Assembly (NCBI GenBank): GCA_963795775.1
Contig: CAWCJL010000005.1
Coordinates: forward strand, 496,001 to 560,000
Length of the DNA: 64,000 nt
From: CAWCJL01 sp963795775
GTDB taxonomy: Bacteria; Acidobacteriota; Terriglobia; Terriglobales; Acidobacteriaceae
Direction of reading: 5' to 3'
Shown here: positions 38,131 through 47,744 of the stretch, piece after piece
Position numbering within the stretch: the first letter of the stretch is position 1
Layout: every line of letters starts with the position of its first letter
Program-made: the position numbers and the translations under genes
Notes under the pieces: model-generated
What the model was told of the DNA's origin: nothing
Seen by the model: only the letters and a program-made list of their open reading frames with translations
Databases searched by the model: none

Positions 38131-39060
38131 TTAGGAGTCGCCCTGGACATCATGTAACAGTTCCAGAAACGAGTTCCAGGCTGGCTCGCCCGGCGTGACG
38201 GCTGTGGTCCCCGGCGCACTCGAGCGGACGATGCTTTTTGGCGGCGCGGCAGTCTGGATGTACGGAGGCCCGGGCGCATCTCCCGCAGGCAGGATGAACA
38301 GCTTGCGCGCGTCGGAAGCAGCGAGGGCCGGACCGGGATCAAACTCATCCCGCGCCAGCAGACCGGCAGGAACGAGGCGGGAACGCGGATCCTTGCGCAG
38401 CAGCACGAGGGCGGACGGCTGCGGGTCCACCATCACCAGCGCGGGTATCATCGGGTGGCGCTGGGCCGTTTCCGCCGCAACGGTCGCGCCCAGCCCTTCG
38501 CCGCACACCAGGATCGATCGCGGATCGATGTGCCGCGTTTCCGCCAGATAGCGGTACGCGGCATCCGCGTCTTCGTTCCAGTGTGTTTCGGAGGGTGTTG
38601 CCCAGACGCTCTGCCCGTAGCCGCGCGGATCGAAGGCAAACGCCTGCACGCCGGCTGCGTGCAATGCCGCAATGGCCGGCAGCGCGTCGGAGAGTGATCC
38701 CTTTGGCCCGTGAATGTAGAGCACGGTCAGCCGCGCAAACCTGCCGTTCGGCGCGGCCGGCACCCACCAGCCGGTAAGCTGCAGCTCGCCGGTATCGGTG
38801 GAATCGAAGTGGACTGCATCGAACGGCAAGCCCATGCTCGCCGGTGTTTTCGGCACGGCGTGCGACGGATGAAAAAGTATCTGCCACTGTCCTTGCCAGA
38901 AGAGCAGCGCGATGCACAGATACCCCAGCAGGATCGCGCCAAGCACGATGACTGCGATCGCGCCCACGAGCCAGTACCGGCTTACGAGTGGGTTGCGCGG
39001 GCGCAGTGGGTCGTCGGGACGGTGCTGCGGGCGGTGCGTGTGCGGCGAAGAGGAGACCAT
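38131..39060 (-). CDS. Membrane-anchored alpha/beta hydrolase with atypical nucleophile elbow
   Basis: 309 aa. A hydrophilic N-terminus precedes one TM anchor (about 30-55, WLVGAIAVIVLGAILLGYL). The soluble alpha/beta-hydrolase fold has the oxyanion strand VLYIHGPKG, the FAFDPRGYGQS strand and a nucleophile elbow reading CGEGLGA, with Glu188 where Ser is usual. So it may be noncatalytic, use Glu, or act by another mechanism. The family includes thioesterase- and peptidase-like enzymes. It begins 3 bp after the stop of the zinc-ribbon gene, so the two are probably cotranscribed. Confidence 0.75.
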   Translation of the reverse strand: MVSSSPHTHRPQHRPDDPLRPRNPLVSRYWLVGAIAVIVLGAILLGYLCIALLFWQGQWQILFHPSHAVPKTPASMGLPFDAVHFDSTDTGELQLTGWWVPAAPNGRFARLTVLYIHGPKGSLSDALPAIAALHAAGVQAFAFDPRGYGQSVWATPSETHWNEDADAAYRYLAETRHIDPRSILVCGEGLGATVAAETAQRHPMIPALVMVDPQPSALVLLRKDPRSRLVPAGLLARDEFDPGPALAASDARKLFILPAGDAPGPPYIQTAAPPKSIVRSSAPGTTAVTPGEPAWNSFLELLHDVQGDS

Positions 39061-39063
39061 GGC

Positions 39064-39237
39064 TCAGCCGAAAGCGAGCTCATCCGCAGACTCGAGCGGC
39101 GTGCCGCATGCGCGGCAGATCACAGCGGAGCAGTCCCCACAGGTGAGCGGATCATGTACCGGCCGCGCGCACACCGGGCACCACAGTCCGGTCGCACTGC
39201 GCTTGTCCGTTTCTGGCGGTGAAGAGATCGGTTCCAT
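39064..39237 (-). CDS. Small zinc-ribbon protein
   Basis: 57 aa from the ATG at 39237; a GTG at 39303 would add 22 residues. Six cysteines in three CxxC pairs (CPVC, CGDC, CRAC) suggest a small zinc-binding domain. No enzymatic motif. It sits directly upstream of the hydrolase gene. Reality of the gene is supported by the cysteine pattern and tight spacing, not by a named family. Confidence 0.55.
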   Translation of the reverse strand: MEPISSPPETDKRSATGLWCPVCARPVHDPLTCGDCSAVICRACGTPLESADELAFG

Positions 39238-39335
39238 CCAGTTCCAGCCTAGCAGGATGGCGTGCTTCACGGAATCCGGAGGCGAGAAAGCGATGGAGAG
39301 CACGGACTACACTGGGGACACGGGGAAACGTGAGC

Positions 39336-39644
39336 ATGAGTGAGTTTGTGCGCCTGTGCAGCAGGGAAGAACTGCCGCAGGAAGGCGAGGCAAAGGAGTT
39401 TTCCGCCGGAGACAAGACGCTGTGCGTGGCGTGCGTGCAGGGTGAGCTTTCGGCCATGGACAACGTGTGTCCGCATCGCGGTGGCCCACTCGCGGAGGGC
39501 ACCATCGAAGAGGGCAAGATTGTCTGTCCATGGCATGCATGGGCCTTCGACCTCAAGACAGGGCAGGCCTCACACACGCCGCATGCGCGCGCGGAAATCT
39601 ACCAAATCAAGGTGGAGGGGGACGATGTGTACGCAAAGCTATAG
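39336..39644 (+). CDS. Rieske [2Fe-2S] ferredoxin-like protein
   Basis: 102 aa from the ATG at 39336, the family start; the frame extends upstream without support. Cluster ligands C45 and H47 (CPHRGG) and C64 and H67 (CPWHAW) are intact. It resembles soluble Rieske ferredoxins or the NirD small subunit. Electron carrier for an unidentified oxygenase or reductase. Next gene follows 30 bp later. Confidence 0.92.
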   Translation: MSEFVRLCSREELPQEGEAKEFSAGDKTLCVACVQGELSAMDNVCPHRGGPLAEGTIEEGKIVCPWHAWAFDLKTGQASHTPHARAEIYQIKVEGDDVYAKL

Positions 39645-39674
39645 CGCCGGGGAACGCGCGTTGCGAGGGCAGGC

Positions 39675-39971
39675 ATGAGCGAGAAGAATCAGCTTGCGAT
39701 TCCGCCGCAGGCCAGAGCGGACGCGAAATCGTTTGAGCTCATCCGCGCCTGGGTGGCCGGTGGCGATCTCCACGTGAGTCTGGAGATGGGCGGCTGGGAT
39801 GATCCGTCGGCGTGGGGCGTGGTGCTTGCGGACGTGCTCAGACACGTGGCGAACTTCTACCAGCAGCGCAAGGGGCTGGCGCTGCAAGAAACCGCGGCGC
39901 GCATCCAGGCGGCATTTGAAGCGGAACTCGCCGGCCCCTCTGCCGAGGCGGAAGGCGAGATCGTGTCGTAA
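39675..39971 (+). CDS. DUF5076-family protein
   Basis: 98 aa. Sequence pattern LAIPPQARADAKSFELIRAW, HVSLEMGGWDD, WGVVLADVLRHVANFY matches DUF5076, a small soluble family of unknown function. It follows the Rieske gene on the same strand and its stop lies 9 bp from the end of tpiA on the other strand. Confidence 0.8.
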   Translation: MSEKNQLAIPPQARADAKSFELIRAWVAGGDLHVSLEMGGWDDPSAWGVVLADVLRHVANFYQQRKGLALQETAARIQAAFEAELAGPSAEAEGEIVS

Positions 39972-39979
39972 GCGCTTGT

Positions 39980-40735
39980 CTACAGTGCGGCTTCGACGAT
40001 CCTGGCGAAGGATTGTGGATTGAGACTCGCGCCGCCTACCAGGGCGCCGTCGATATCGTGCTGTTGCAACAGTTCCCGCGCGTTCTCCGGTTTTACGCTG
40101 CCGCCGTAGAGGATTCTCATGCGCTTGGCCGCTTCCGGGCTCACGAGCGATGCGACTTCACCCCGGATGGTGGCGTGCGCCTCTGCCGCCATTTGCGGCG
40201 TTGCGGTCTCGCCCGTGCCGATGGCCCAGATGGGCTCGTAGGCAATGACCACGGGAGCGATCTCTTCTTCGGAGAGCCCGGCAAAGGCGCGGCTGGTTTG
40301 ACGGCAAACGATTTCCGCCGTCTCGTTCCGCTCGCGTTCCGCCAGGTGCTCGCCCACGCACACGATAGGAATGAGGCCGTGTTTGAGCGCGGTACGCAGC
40401 TTTTGGTTGACCATCTCATCCGTCTCGCAGAAGTACTGACGCCGCTCCGAGTGGCCGATGATCACGTAGGTCACGCCCACGGCTTTCAGCATGATTGCGG
40501 AGGTCTCGCCGGTGTAAGCGCCTTCTTCAGCGGCATGCATATTCTGTCCTCCGACCGAGACGTTGGACCCGCTCGCCGCATCGAGAACGGCACAGAGGTC
40601 TATGGCGGGCGGGCATAGGACGATGTCGGCATCCTTGACCGATTCCACCATGGGCAGAAACGCTTCCACGAAATGCCGCGCCTCCTCCGGGGTCTTATAC
40701 ATCTTCCAGTTTGCGGCAATCAGGGGCGTGCGCAT
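39980..40735 (-). CDS. tpiA: Triose-phosphate isomerase
   Basis: 251 aa, the usual length. Catalytic N9 and K11 (ANWKM), H95 (IIGHSERR) and E167 (AYEPIWAIGTG); the loop-6 and phosphate-binding ILYGGSVKPEN and DGALVGGASL motifs are present. Interconverts DHAP and GAP. Last gene of the minus-strand glycolytic group. Confidence 0.98.
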   Translation of the reverse strand: MRTPLIAANWKMYKTPEEARHFVEAFLPMVESVKDADIVLCPPAIDLCAVLDAASGSNVSVGGQNMHAAEEGAYTGETSAIMLKAVGVTYVIIGHSERRQYFCETDEMVNQKLRTALKHGLIPIVCVGEHLAERERNETAEIVCRQTSRAFAGLSEEEIAPVVIAYEPIWAIGTGETATPQMAAEAHATIRGEVASLVSPEAAKRMRILYGGSVKPENARELLQQHDIDGALVGGASLNPQSFARIVEAAL

Positions 40736-40778
40736 GCATATTCCTTTCAGCGGTAGTTACGAATATAGAAGCGGGAAC

Positions 40779-41300
40779 TTAGTCGAGGTGAGAAATACCG
40801 CGAACGCGGGGCAGCACGCCGGGCTGGCGACGGCCTTCGGAGATAGGCACGACCTTGGGGACAATCTCGATTGGAACCACATTGCTGGATTCTTCCCTGG
40901 GGGCGGGCCGCTTGTGCGGACCCTCCTGCCGGTCCCAGTACCTGGCAATGGTGTAGGTCGGCGCATCCGGAAAACGGCGGTCGAGGCTCGATCCCAAACC
41001 CAGCCCGGCGAGGCTGCCGGCACTGCCCACCAGGAACAACACCAGGCTCTGAAAGATGCCCGCTTCGAGCGTGGCGTGGAAATGTCCGTTGTGCCACCAG
41101 CGCAGCAGGTGAGCGTGTGCGGAGATACCGATTCCTCCAGCGACGACAAACCCCAGCGGTGTCAGCATGAGTTTGTACCGCCATGGCTGCAACCGGGGGA
41201 ACAACGTGCTGGCAAATCCAGCTATAACAAATGCCACGACTCCGCCGAACAGCACTACAGCGTTCACCAGAAAGGCCGAGGACACGTGCTTTCTCCTCAC
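40779..41300 (-). CDS. Hypothetical membrane protein between pgk and tpiA
   Basis: 173 aa from a GTG start at 41300; another GTG at 41285 is possible. Three hydrophobic segments (about 10-31, 43-62, 84-102) and a hydrophilic C-terminal tail with basic and Pro residues. No known family is recognised. It is not SecG, which often follows tpiA in related genomes. Spacing to pgk (31 bp) suggests one transcript with the glycolytic genes. Confidence 0.6.
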   Translation of the reverse strand: MRRKHVSSAFLVNAVVLFGGVVAFVIAGFASTLFPRLQPWRYKLMLTPLGFVVAGGIGISAHAHLLRWWHNGHFHATLEAGIFQSLVLFLVGSAGSLAGLGLGSSLDRRFPDAPTYTIARYWDRQEGPHKRPAPREESSNVVPIEIVPKVVPISEGRRQPGVLPRVRGISHLD

Positions 41301-41331
41301 AGCGGGACAGGGAAGACAAACCTGGATTAGC

Positions 41332-42549
41332 TTAAGCCTTTGCCGTCAATGCATCAACTCCCGGCAACTTTTTACCTTCTAAAAACTCCAAAGAAGCGCC
41401 GCCACCGGTGGAAATGTGGGTAATTTTATCCGCGACCCCGGCCTGCTTGACCGCAGACACCGAATCGCCTCCGCCCACAATAGTCGTCGCTTCCGCATTC
41501 GCTGCCACCGCTTCCGCGATGGCATTGGTGCCGGCGGCGAAGGCCGGCATTTCAAAGACGCCCATCGGGCCGTTCCACACGACGGTGCGGGCGTCGGCAA
41601 TTTCTCCGGTGAAGAGTTCAGCCGTCTTCGGTCCAATGTCCAGAGCCATCCATTCGGCAGGAAATGCGTCACCACCCGAGAACTGCCGGGTGTGCGCATC
41701 CGGAGCAAACCGGTCGGCGAGCACATGATCGACGGGCAGCAGGAAGCGTACCCCCTTGGCATCGGCCTTTTCCAGTGCGGCGCGGGCGACGTCCAGCTTG
41801 TCGGCCTCTACCAGCGACTTGCCCACTTCCTGGCCCTTGGCCTTGAGAAAGGTATAGGCCATGCCTCCGCCGATCAGGATTGCGTCCACCTTGTTCAGTA
41901 AGTTGTCGATCACTTCGATTTTGTCGGAAACTTTGGCGCCGCCGAGGATGGCAACGAACGGCTTGTCGGGATCCTCCAAAGCACGCCCGAGATAATTCAG
42001 CTCCTTCTCCAGCAGCAGCCCAGCGGCCACCTGTTTGACGAAATGGGTGATGCCTTCCGTTGAAGTATGTGCCCGGTGCGCGCTGCCGAATGCGTCATTC
42101 ACGTAGATATCGCACAGCGCGGCGAGTTGCTTCGCAAACTCGGGATCGTTCTGCTCTTCGCCCGCATGGAAGCGAAGGTTTTCCAGCAACAGTACCTTGC
42201 CGTCTTCAAGTTTGCGCGAGAGCTCGGTGGCCAGTTCTCCCACACAGTCTGGAGAAAACGCCACGTTCACCTGCTCGCCGATTGCGTGATCAAGCATGCT
42301 GCGCAGGCGATCGACGATGGGGCGCAGCGAGTACTTCGGATTCGGCTTGCCCTTGGGCCTGCCCAGGTGCGAGGCGAGAATCACCTTGGCGCGATGGCGC
42401 ACCGCGTACTCAATGGTCGGCAGCGTTTCGCGGATGCGCGTGTCGTCCAGGATCTCCGAACCGTCTTCGGAAAGCGGCACATTGAAGTCCACGCGGATGA
42501 GCACATGCTTGTGTTGCAGATCGAGATCGCGAATGGATGGGATCGACAT
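41332..42549 (-). CDS. pgk: Phosphoglycerate kinase
   Basis: 405 aa. RVDFNVPL, SHLGRPKG, LLENLRFHAGEE, DAFGSAHRAHTST, ILGGAKVSDKI, IGGGMAYTFLKAKG, WNGPMGVFE and GGGDSVSAV are all conserved in order. Transfers phosphate from 1,3-BPG to ADP. It starts 7 bp after the stop of the Rid-family gene. Confidence 0.98.
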   Translation of the reverse strand: MSIPSIRDLDLQHKHVLIRVDFNVPLSEDGSEILDDTRIRETLPTIEYAVRHRAKVILASHLGRPKGKPNPKYSLRPIVDRLRSMLDHAIGEQVNVAFSPDCVGELATELSRKLEDGKVLLLENLRFHAGEEQNDPEFAKQLAALCDIYVNDAFGSAHRAHTSTEGITHFVKQVAAGLLLEKELNYLGRALEDPDKPFVAILGGAKVSDKIEVIDNLLNKVDAILIGGGMAYTFLKAKGQEVGKSLVEADKLDVARAALEKADAKGVRFLLPVDHVLADRFAPDAHTRQFSGGDAFPAEWMALDIGPKTAELFTGEIADARTVVWNGPMGVFEMPAFAAGTNAIAEAVAANAEATTIVGGGDSVSAVKQAGVADKITHISTGGGASLEFLEGKKLPGVDALTAKA

Positions 42550-42556
42550 GAAGGAA

Positions 42557-42937
42557 CTAACTTTCTGCGCGTTCGATCACGGCATCTGCCTCGATCTCCA
42601 CGCGCCAGGATGGATGCAGAAGTTGAGCGACAACCACCATCGTCGCCGCAGGGCGGATTGCGCCGAAGATCTCGCCGTGCACGCGCCCGACCATCTCCCA
42701 GTCTTCTGCCCTGGTGAGATAGATGCGCGTGCGCACCACGTCGGCAAACGCGGCACCGGCGTCGGTCAGCGCACGCTCAATGATCTTGAAGACCTGGCTC
42801 GTCTGCGTTGCGGCATCGGCTTCGTCGGCGCCTACCGGCCCGGTGCCCGACACATGGACGGCGTTGCCGACGCGCACGGCGCGGGAGAACCCGATTACTG
42901 GTTCAAAGGGTGAGGTACCGCTGATGTTCTGGCGCAT
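42557..42937 (-). CDS. RidA/YjgF-family protein
   Basis: 126 aa. Rid fold motifs: FSRAVRVGNAVHVSGTGPVG, VFKIIERALTDAGAAFADVVRTRIYLT, HGEIFGAIRPAATMVVV and VEIEADAVIE. The Arg needed for imine hydrolysis in RidA would be in VRTRIYL; the exact subfamily cannot be assigned. Its position directly before pgk suggests coexpression with glycolytic enzymes. Confidence 0.88.
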   Translation of the reverse strand: MRQNISGTSPFEPVIGFSRAVRVGNAVHVSGTGPVGADEADAATQTSQVFKIIERALTDAGAAFADVVRTRIYLTRAEDWEMVGRVHGEIFGAIRPAATMVVVAQLLHPSWRVEIEADAVIERAES

Positions 42938-42988
42938 GGGAGGAAGCCTATGCCTTTGCTGCGGAGAGGGAATGGATCGTTCTGAGGT

Positions 42989-43059
42989 GGCGAAGAATCC
43001 ATACGCCCCTGAGCCGGTTCGACCCTGCTCATTTGCAACGACTGCGTGGATTCTTCGCC
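42989..43059. other. Long palindromic intergenic element between gapA and rid
   Basis: A perfect 13-bp inverted repeat (42989-43001 with 43047-43059) is extended inward by a 3-bp pair (CGC/GCG) after a 2-nt bulge and encloses a smaller 5-bp stem (TGAGC 43010-43014, GCTCA 43027-43031). Total span is 71 nt, in the 158-bp gap after the gapA stop. There is no T-run. It could be an RNA structure in the gapA-pgk transcript, a processing site or a miniature repeat. Confidence 0.6.
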
Positions 43060-43095
43060 GGACAGCACGGCTCAGTATGATGCGACCGTGTTTGC

Positions 43096-44100
<1,005 letters not shown>

Positions 44101-44284
44101 AGTTCGAACCTTCTCCTTATGGGGATAGTGCGGTATGCGGGAGGACGATGCGCGTGCATCGCAAGCATGTGCCGTCGGACTTAGAAATGCAAAAGTTCCA
44201 TCGAGGTCGAGTGTACCAAACGAGCACGCATCACGAGGCTGCGGAGGTTTGCGGCGTGCTGCGCGAGTGTGGTACATCCTCAAC

Positions 44285-45325
44285 ATGCGCAACTGGGTGC
44301 GCGATCGCATGAGACGACGTTCCAAACGTGGGCCGAACAACTCCGAATCCACCGGCAAGATCGGGCAGGAACTGCCGCAGAATCAGCCCGCACCGCTGCA
44401 GCCGAACTACGCGGGCGTGGACTACCAGGCCAAGGCGGCCAGCGAAGGCGAAGCTGCTGCGGCGCCCGCCGGCACCGGCGAACAGCACGAACAACATCAG
44501 CAGGAACAGCCCCAAGAACATGATGTCCCGGTGATCGGTTCCGATCTTCCGGCGGCAGGCCGCGAAAGCGACGCTGCTGCCGATGGCAGCGCAGCGTCCT
44601 CACCCGAACGAGAGAGCGAAGCGCCCGCGACGTCTCCAACCGCCCCAGCGCCCGTGCCCGCCAGCACTGCGGTCGAGCCGGAAGGCAAGCTAGTACTGGA
44701 GACGCAGCCGGAATCTCCGTCCGTGCCGCCGGCTGAGCAGGCCGGAGCGCAGCGCCCATCGCGCGGATTCGTCGTGCTCACCATTGGACTTCCGGGTTCC
44801 GGCAAGACCACCTGGTTCAAGCGCCGCGGCGTTACTCCGCTTTCGAGCGACATGCTTCGCTCCATCCTGTTCGACGACATCACGGAGCAGCGTTACCAGG
44901 GCCTGGTGTTTTCCACGCTGCGTTCGCTGCTGCGCGCGCGTCTGATCGCCAAGATGCCGTGGAATTACGTGGACGCCACAAACCTCTCACCGCACGAGCG
45001 CCGGCAATGGATAAAGATGGCCAAGAGCTTTGGTTATGACGTACAAGCCGTCTTTTTCGATGTGCCGTTTGAGATATGCATGGAGAGGAACCGGCGGCGT
45101 GAGCGTACCGTGAGTGACGAGTCCATGCAAAAAATGGCGGAGCGCCTGCGGCCGCCCAGCTTCAAAGAGGGCTTCTCGAAGATCACGGTGGTGCGCGTAA
45201 AGGGCCAGCCCGCGCCCACGCCGGAAAGCGCCATGAGCGCGCCGGTTCCACCGGACACAACGCCTGACGATCCCGACCTGGACGATTCGGATAACGACGG
45301 CGTAGAGATGGGCGACACTCTCTAG
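44285..45325 (+). CDS. P-loop polynucleotide kinase-like protein with long disordered N-terminus
   Basis: 346 aa from the ATG at 44285. Residues 1-15 are basic (RDRMRRRSKR), about 20-158 are Pro/Ala/Glu/Gln-rich and predicted disordered, and 160-310 form an AAA_33/PNK-like kinase: P-loop GLPGSGKTT at 168-176, DATNLSPHERR, VFFDVPFEICMERNRRRER and a lid-like RLRPPSFKEGF. The C-terminus is acidic (DDPDLDDSDNDG). It may phosphorylate RNA or DNA 5' ends or a small molecule; the acid-base tails suggest intramolecular or nucleic-acid contact (inference). Confidence 0.75.
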   Translation: MRNWVRDRMRRRSKRGPNNSESTGKIGQELPQNQPAPLQPNYAGVDYQAKAASEGEAAAAPAGTGEQHEQHQQEQPQEHDVPVIGSDLPAAGRESDAAADGSAASSPERESEAPATSPTAPAPVPASTAVEPEGKLVLETQPESPSVPPAEQAGAQRPSRGFVVLTIGLPGSGKTTWFKRRGVTPLSSDMLRSILFDDITEQRYQGLVFSTLRSLLRARLIAKMPWNYVDATNLSPHERRQWIKMAKSFGYDVQAVFFDVPFEICMERNRRRERTVSDESMQKMAERLRPPSFKEGFSKITVVRVKGQPAPTPESAMSAPVPPDTTPDDPDLDDSDNDGVEMGDTL

Positions 45326-45411
45326 GGAGAGGGAAGCGCCCAGATCCGTCCTCACGCGACGCGTACCATAGCTGCAGTCTGGCCAGCCGGATGCCACCCT
45401 GGGATGCGCCC

Positions 45412-46194
45412 ATGCCCGAGTTCGCGGTCGAAATTCGCGATGTCAGCTATCGCCTGCCAGACGGGCGGCCGCTGCTCGATCACGTCTCGCTTGCCGTCGA
45501 GCGCGGCTCCACGACGGCGCTGCTGGGCCGCAGTGGCTCCGGAAAAACCACGCTGCTCCGCACTATCAACCGGATGCACGAGGTCACAGATGGCGAGGTC
45601 CTGGTGCGTGGCCACTCTGTCGCGGAGCAGGATCCGATCGCGCTGCGCCGGTCTGTCGGCTATGTCATCCAGGAGACCGGAGTTTTCCCGCACTTCACGG
45701 TCGAGCGCAACGTCGGCCTGGTGCTGGAACTTGAGGGGAAGCGGGCCTCTGCAAGAGCGGAACGCTCGCGGGAGCTGCTGCAAACAGTCGGTCTCGATCC
45801 CGCAGTGTTTGCCCGGAGACTTCCGCACCAGCTCTCGGGTGGACAGCGCCAGCGCGTGGGGCTGGCGCGCGCACTCGCGGCAGGGCAGGACATACTTCTG
45901 ATGGATGAGCCGTTCGGCGCGCTCGATCCGCTGACGCGGGCAGAGATGCAGAACGTGCTGCGGGACCTCAAAGCCGCTATCGGAGTCACGATCCTGCTGG
46001 TGACGCATGACCTGGACGAGGCCATCTATCTTGCCGATCGCATCGTGCTGGTGGATGCGGGAAAGATCGCGGCGGAGCTGCCCGCCGACAGATTCCTCCG
46101 CTCCGGTGAACCGGCCGTGGAGGCCTATGTGCGTGCGGTGCACCGCGCCCCGGAGCACCGGATTCCTGAGCAGACCGCAGGAGTGACTCCATGA
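45412..46194 (+). CDS. Osmoprotectant ABC transporter ATP-binding protein (OpuCA/ProV-like)
   Basis: 260 aa from the ATG at 45412; an ATG at 45391 adds seven residues. Walker A GRSGSGKTT, Q-loop IQETGVFPH, signature LSGGQRQR, Walker B ILLMDEPFGALDP, H-loop THDLDEA. The IQETGVFPH type Q-loop is typical of betaine/choline (OpuC/QAT) systems. No C-terminal CBS domains, unlike OpuCA. Its 3' end overlaps the permease start (ATGA). Confidence 0.9.
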   Translation: MPEFAVEIRDVSYRLPDGRPLLDHVSLAVERGSTTALLGRSGSGKTTLLRTINRMHEVTDGEVLVRGHSVAEQDPIALRRSVGYVIQETGVFPHFTVERNVGLVLELEGKRASARAERSRELLQTVGLDPAVFARRLPHQLSGGQRQRVGLARALAAGQDILLMDEPFGALDPLTRAEMQNVLRDLKAAIGVTILLVTHDLDEAIYLADRIVLVDAGKIAAELPADRFLRSGEPAVEAYVRAVHRAPEHRIPEQTAGVTP

Positions 46195-46835
46195 TCGACG
46201 GCGGCTTCCTCGCGGAACACTGGAGCGAAGTCGCCACGCTCACGGCCGAGCACCTTTGGCTCACCGGCGCAGCCATGCTGCTGGCCACGCTCATTTCCGT
46301 GCCGACGGGCATTCTGCTCACACGGCACGCGGTGCTGGCCCGGCCCGTGCTGGGCGTGGTGAACACGCTGCAGACCATTCCCAGCCTGGCGATGTTCGGC
46401 TTTCTGCTGCCACTGCCCTGGCTGGGTGAGCGCGCTGCGCGCATCGCCATTGTCGCGCTCGTCGCCTATGCGCTGCTGCCGATCGTGCGCAACACCTATG
46501 CGGGTATCCGCGGAGTAGATCCGACCGTAATTGAAGTGGCCAACGCGCTGGGAATGACCGGCGCCGAGCGCCTGTTCAAGGTGGAACTGCCGCTGGCTGC
46601 CGGATTCATCCTTGCCGGAATGAGAACAGCTACGGTGACGTGTGTCGGCATTGCGACCATCGCGGCCGCGGTGGGCGCCGGCGGCCTCGGCGAGTTCATC
46701 TTCCGGGGAGTGGCTTCGGTGGACAACCGTTTGGTCCTGCTGGGTGCCGTACCCGCCGCACTGTTGGCGCTGGCGGCGGACGCGCTTCTCGGCTTGCTGG
46801 AGCATCGGCTGTCCGTCCCCGGAGCACGCGGGTGA
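46191..46835 (+). CDS. Osmoprotectant ABC transporter permease (OpuCB-like)
   Basis: 214 aa, six TM segments and a BPD_transp_1 domain. NTLQTIPSLAMFGFLLPL and the EAA-like loop VDPTVIEVANALGMTGAERLFKVELPL are characteristic of OpuCB/OpuCD. It overlaps the ATP-binding gene by 4 bp and the binding-protein gene by 4 bp, so this is a compact operon. Confidence 0.93.
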   Translation: MIDGGFLAEHWSEVATLTAEHLWLTGAAMLLATLISVPTGILLTRHAVLARPVLGVVNTLQTIPSLAMFGFLLPLPWLGERAARIAIVALVAYALLPIVRNTYAGIRGVDPTVIEVANALGMTGAERLFKVELPLAAGFILAGMRTATVTCVGIATIAAAVGAGGLGEFIFRGVASVDNRLVLLGAVPAALLALAADALLGLLEHRLSVPGARG

Positions 46836-47743
46836 TCGGTTTGGCGCGCCGACTACGACCGATGCGTGCAATTGCCGCCCTTTGTGCCGCCATGCTTCTG
46901 GTTTCGCTGGCCGGGTGCTCGCCGCCGCGGCCGGACCGTCCCGTGGTGGGCGCGAAGAATTTCACCGAGCAGGTCGTATTGGGCGAACTGCTGGCCCAGC
47001 AGATCGAAGCCAGGACGGGGCTCAAGGTGGATCGCCGCTTTTATCTTGCGGGCAGTTACATTTGCCAGCAGGCGCTGGCGGCTGGGCGCATCGACCTGTA
47101 CCCGGAGTACACCGGCACTGCGCTGACCGCCATCCTCAAACAGCCGGTGAGCAAGGACCCGGCACAGGTTCTCTCCACCGTGACGCGGCTCTACCACGAG
47201 CGCTATGGAGTGTTTGTGAGCGCGCCGCTCGGATTTGAAAACAGCTTTGCCATGGTGGTGCGCGGCGCCGATGCGGACCGGCTGCATTTGCAGACTCTGA
47301 GTCAGGCTGCGCCGTATGCGCCCGAGTGGCGCCTGGGCGTTGGCTACGAGTTTGAGCAGCGGCCCGACGGCTTGCGCGGCCTCGCGGCGGCCTATGGATT
47401 GCATTTCGCCGGTGCGCCTCGGACGATGGACCTGGGGCTCCTCTATCGCGCGCTCAACCAGCACCAGGTGGATATCATTGCAGGAAACTCGACCGATGGG
47501 CCGATTGCCGCGTTCGGCCTGAAAGTGCTGGCGGATGATCGTCATTACTTCCCGCCGTACCAGGCGGTGCCGCTGGTGCGCGAAGCGGCATTGCAGCGGT
47601 GGCCCGGCATACGCGACGCGCTGGCCGAACTTGGCGGCAGGATCAGCGCGGCTGAGATGCAATCCTTAAACGAACAGGTCGATGGCGAGCATCGCAGTCC
47701 CGCAGAAGTGGTGCGCGCCTTCCGCAAGAAGAAAGGCTTTTGA
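46832..47743 (+). CDS. Osmoprotectant substrate-binding lipoprotein (OpuAC-like)
   Basis: 303 aa from a GTG at 46832 that overlaps the permease stop as GTGA. A lipoprotein signal is clear (AAMLLVSLAGC, lipobox LAGC). The mature protein has VVGAKNFTEQVVLGELLAQQIE, the DLYPEYTGTALTAI motif and a GNSTDGPIAAFGL segment of quaternary-amine-binding proteins. Binds glycine betaine, choline or similar outside the inner membrane. Only one permease gene is present, so two copies would form the channel. Confidence 0.92.
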   Translation: MIGLARRLRPMRAIAALCAAMLLVSLAGCSPPRPDRPVVGAKNFTEQVVLGELLAQQIEARTGLKVDRRFYLAGSYICQQALAAGRIDLYPEYTGTALTAILKQPVSKDPAQVLSTVTRLYHERYGVFVSAPLGFENSFAMVVRGADADRLHLQTLSQAAPYAPEWRLGVGYEFEQRPDGLRGLAAAYGLHFAGAPRTMDLGLLYRALNQHQVDIIAGNSTDGPIAAFGLKVLADDRHYFPPYQAVPLVREAALQRWPGIRDALAELGGRISAAEMQSLNEQVDGEHRSPAEVVRAFRKKKGF

Positions 47744-47744
47744 G

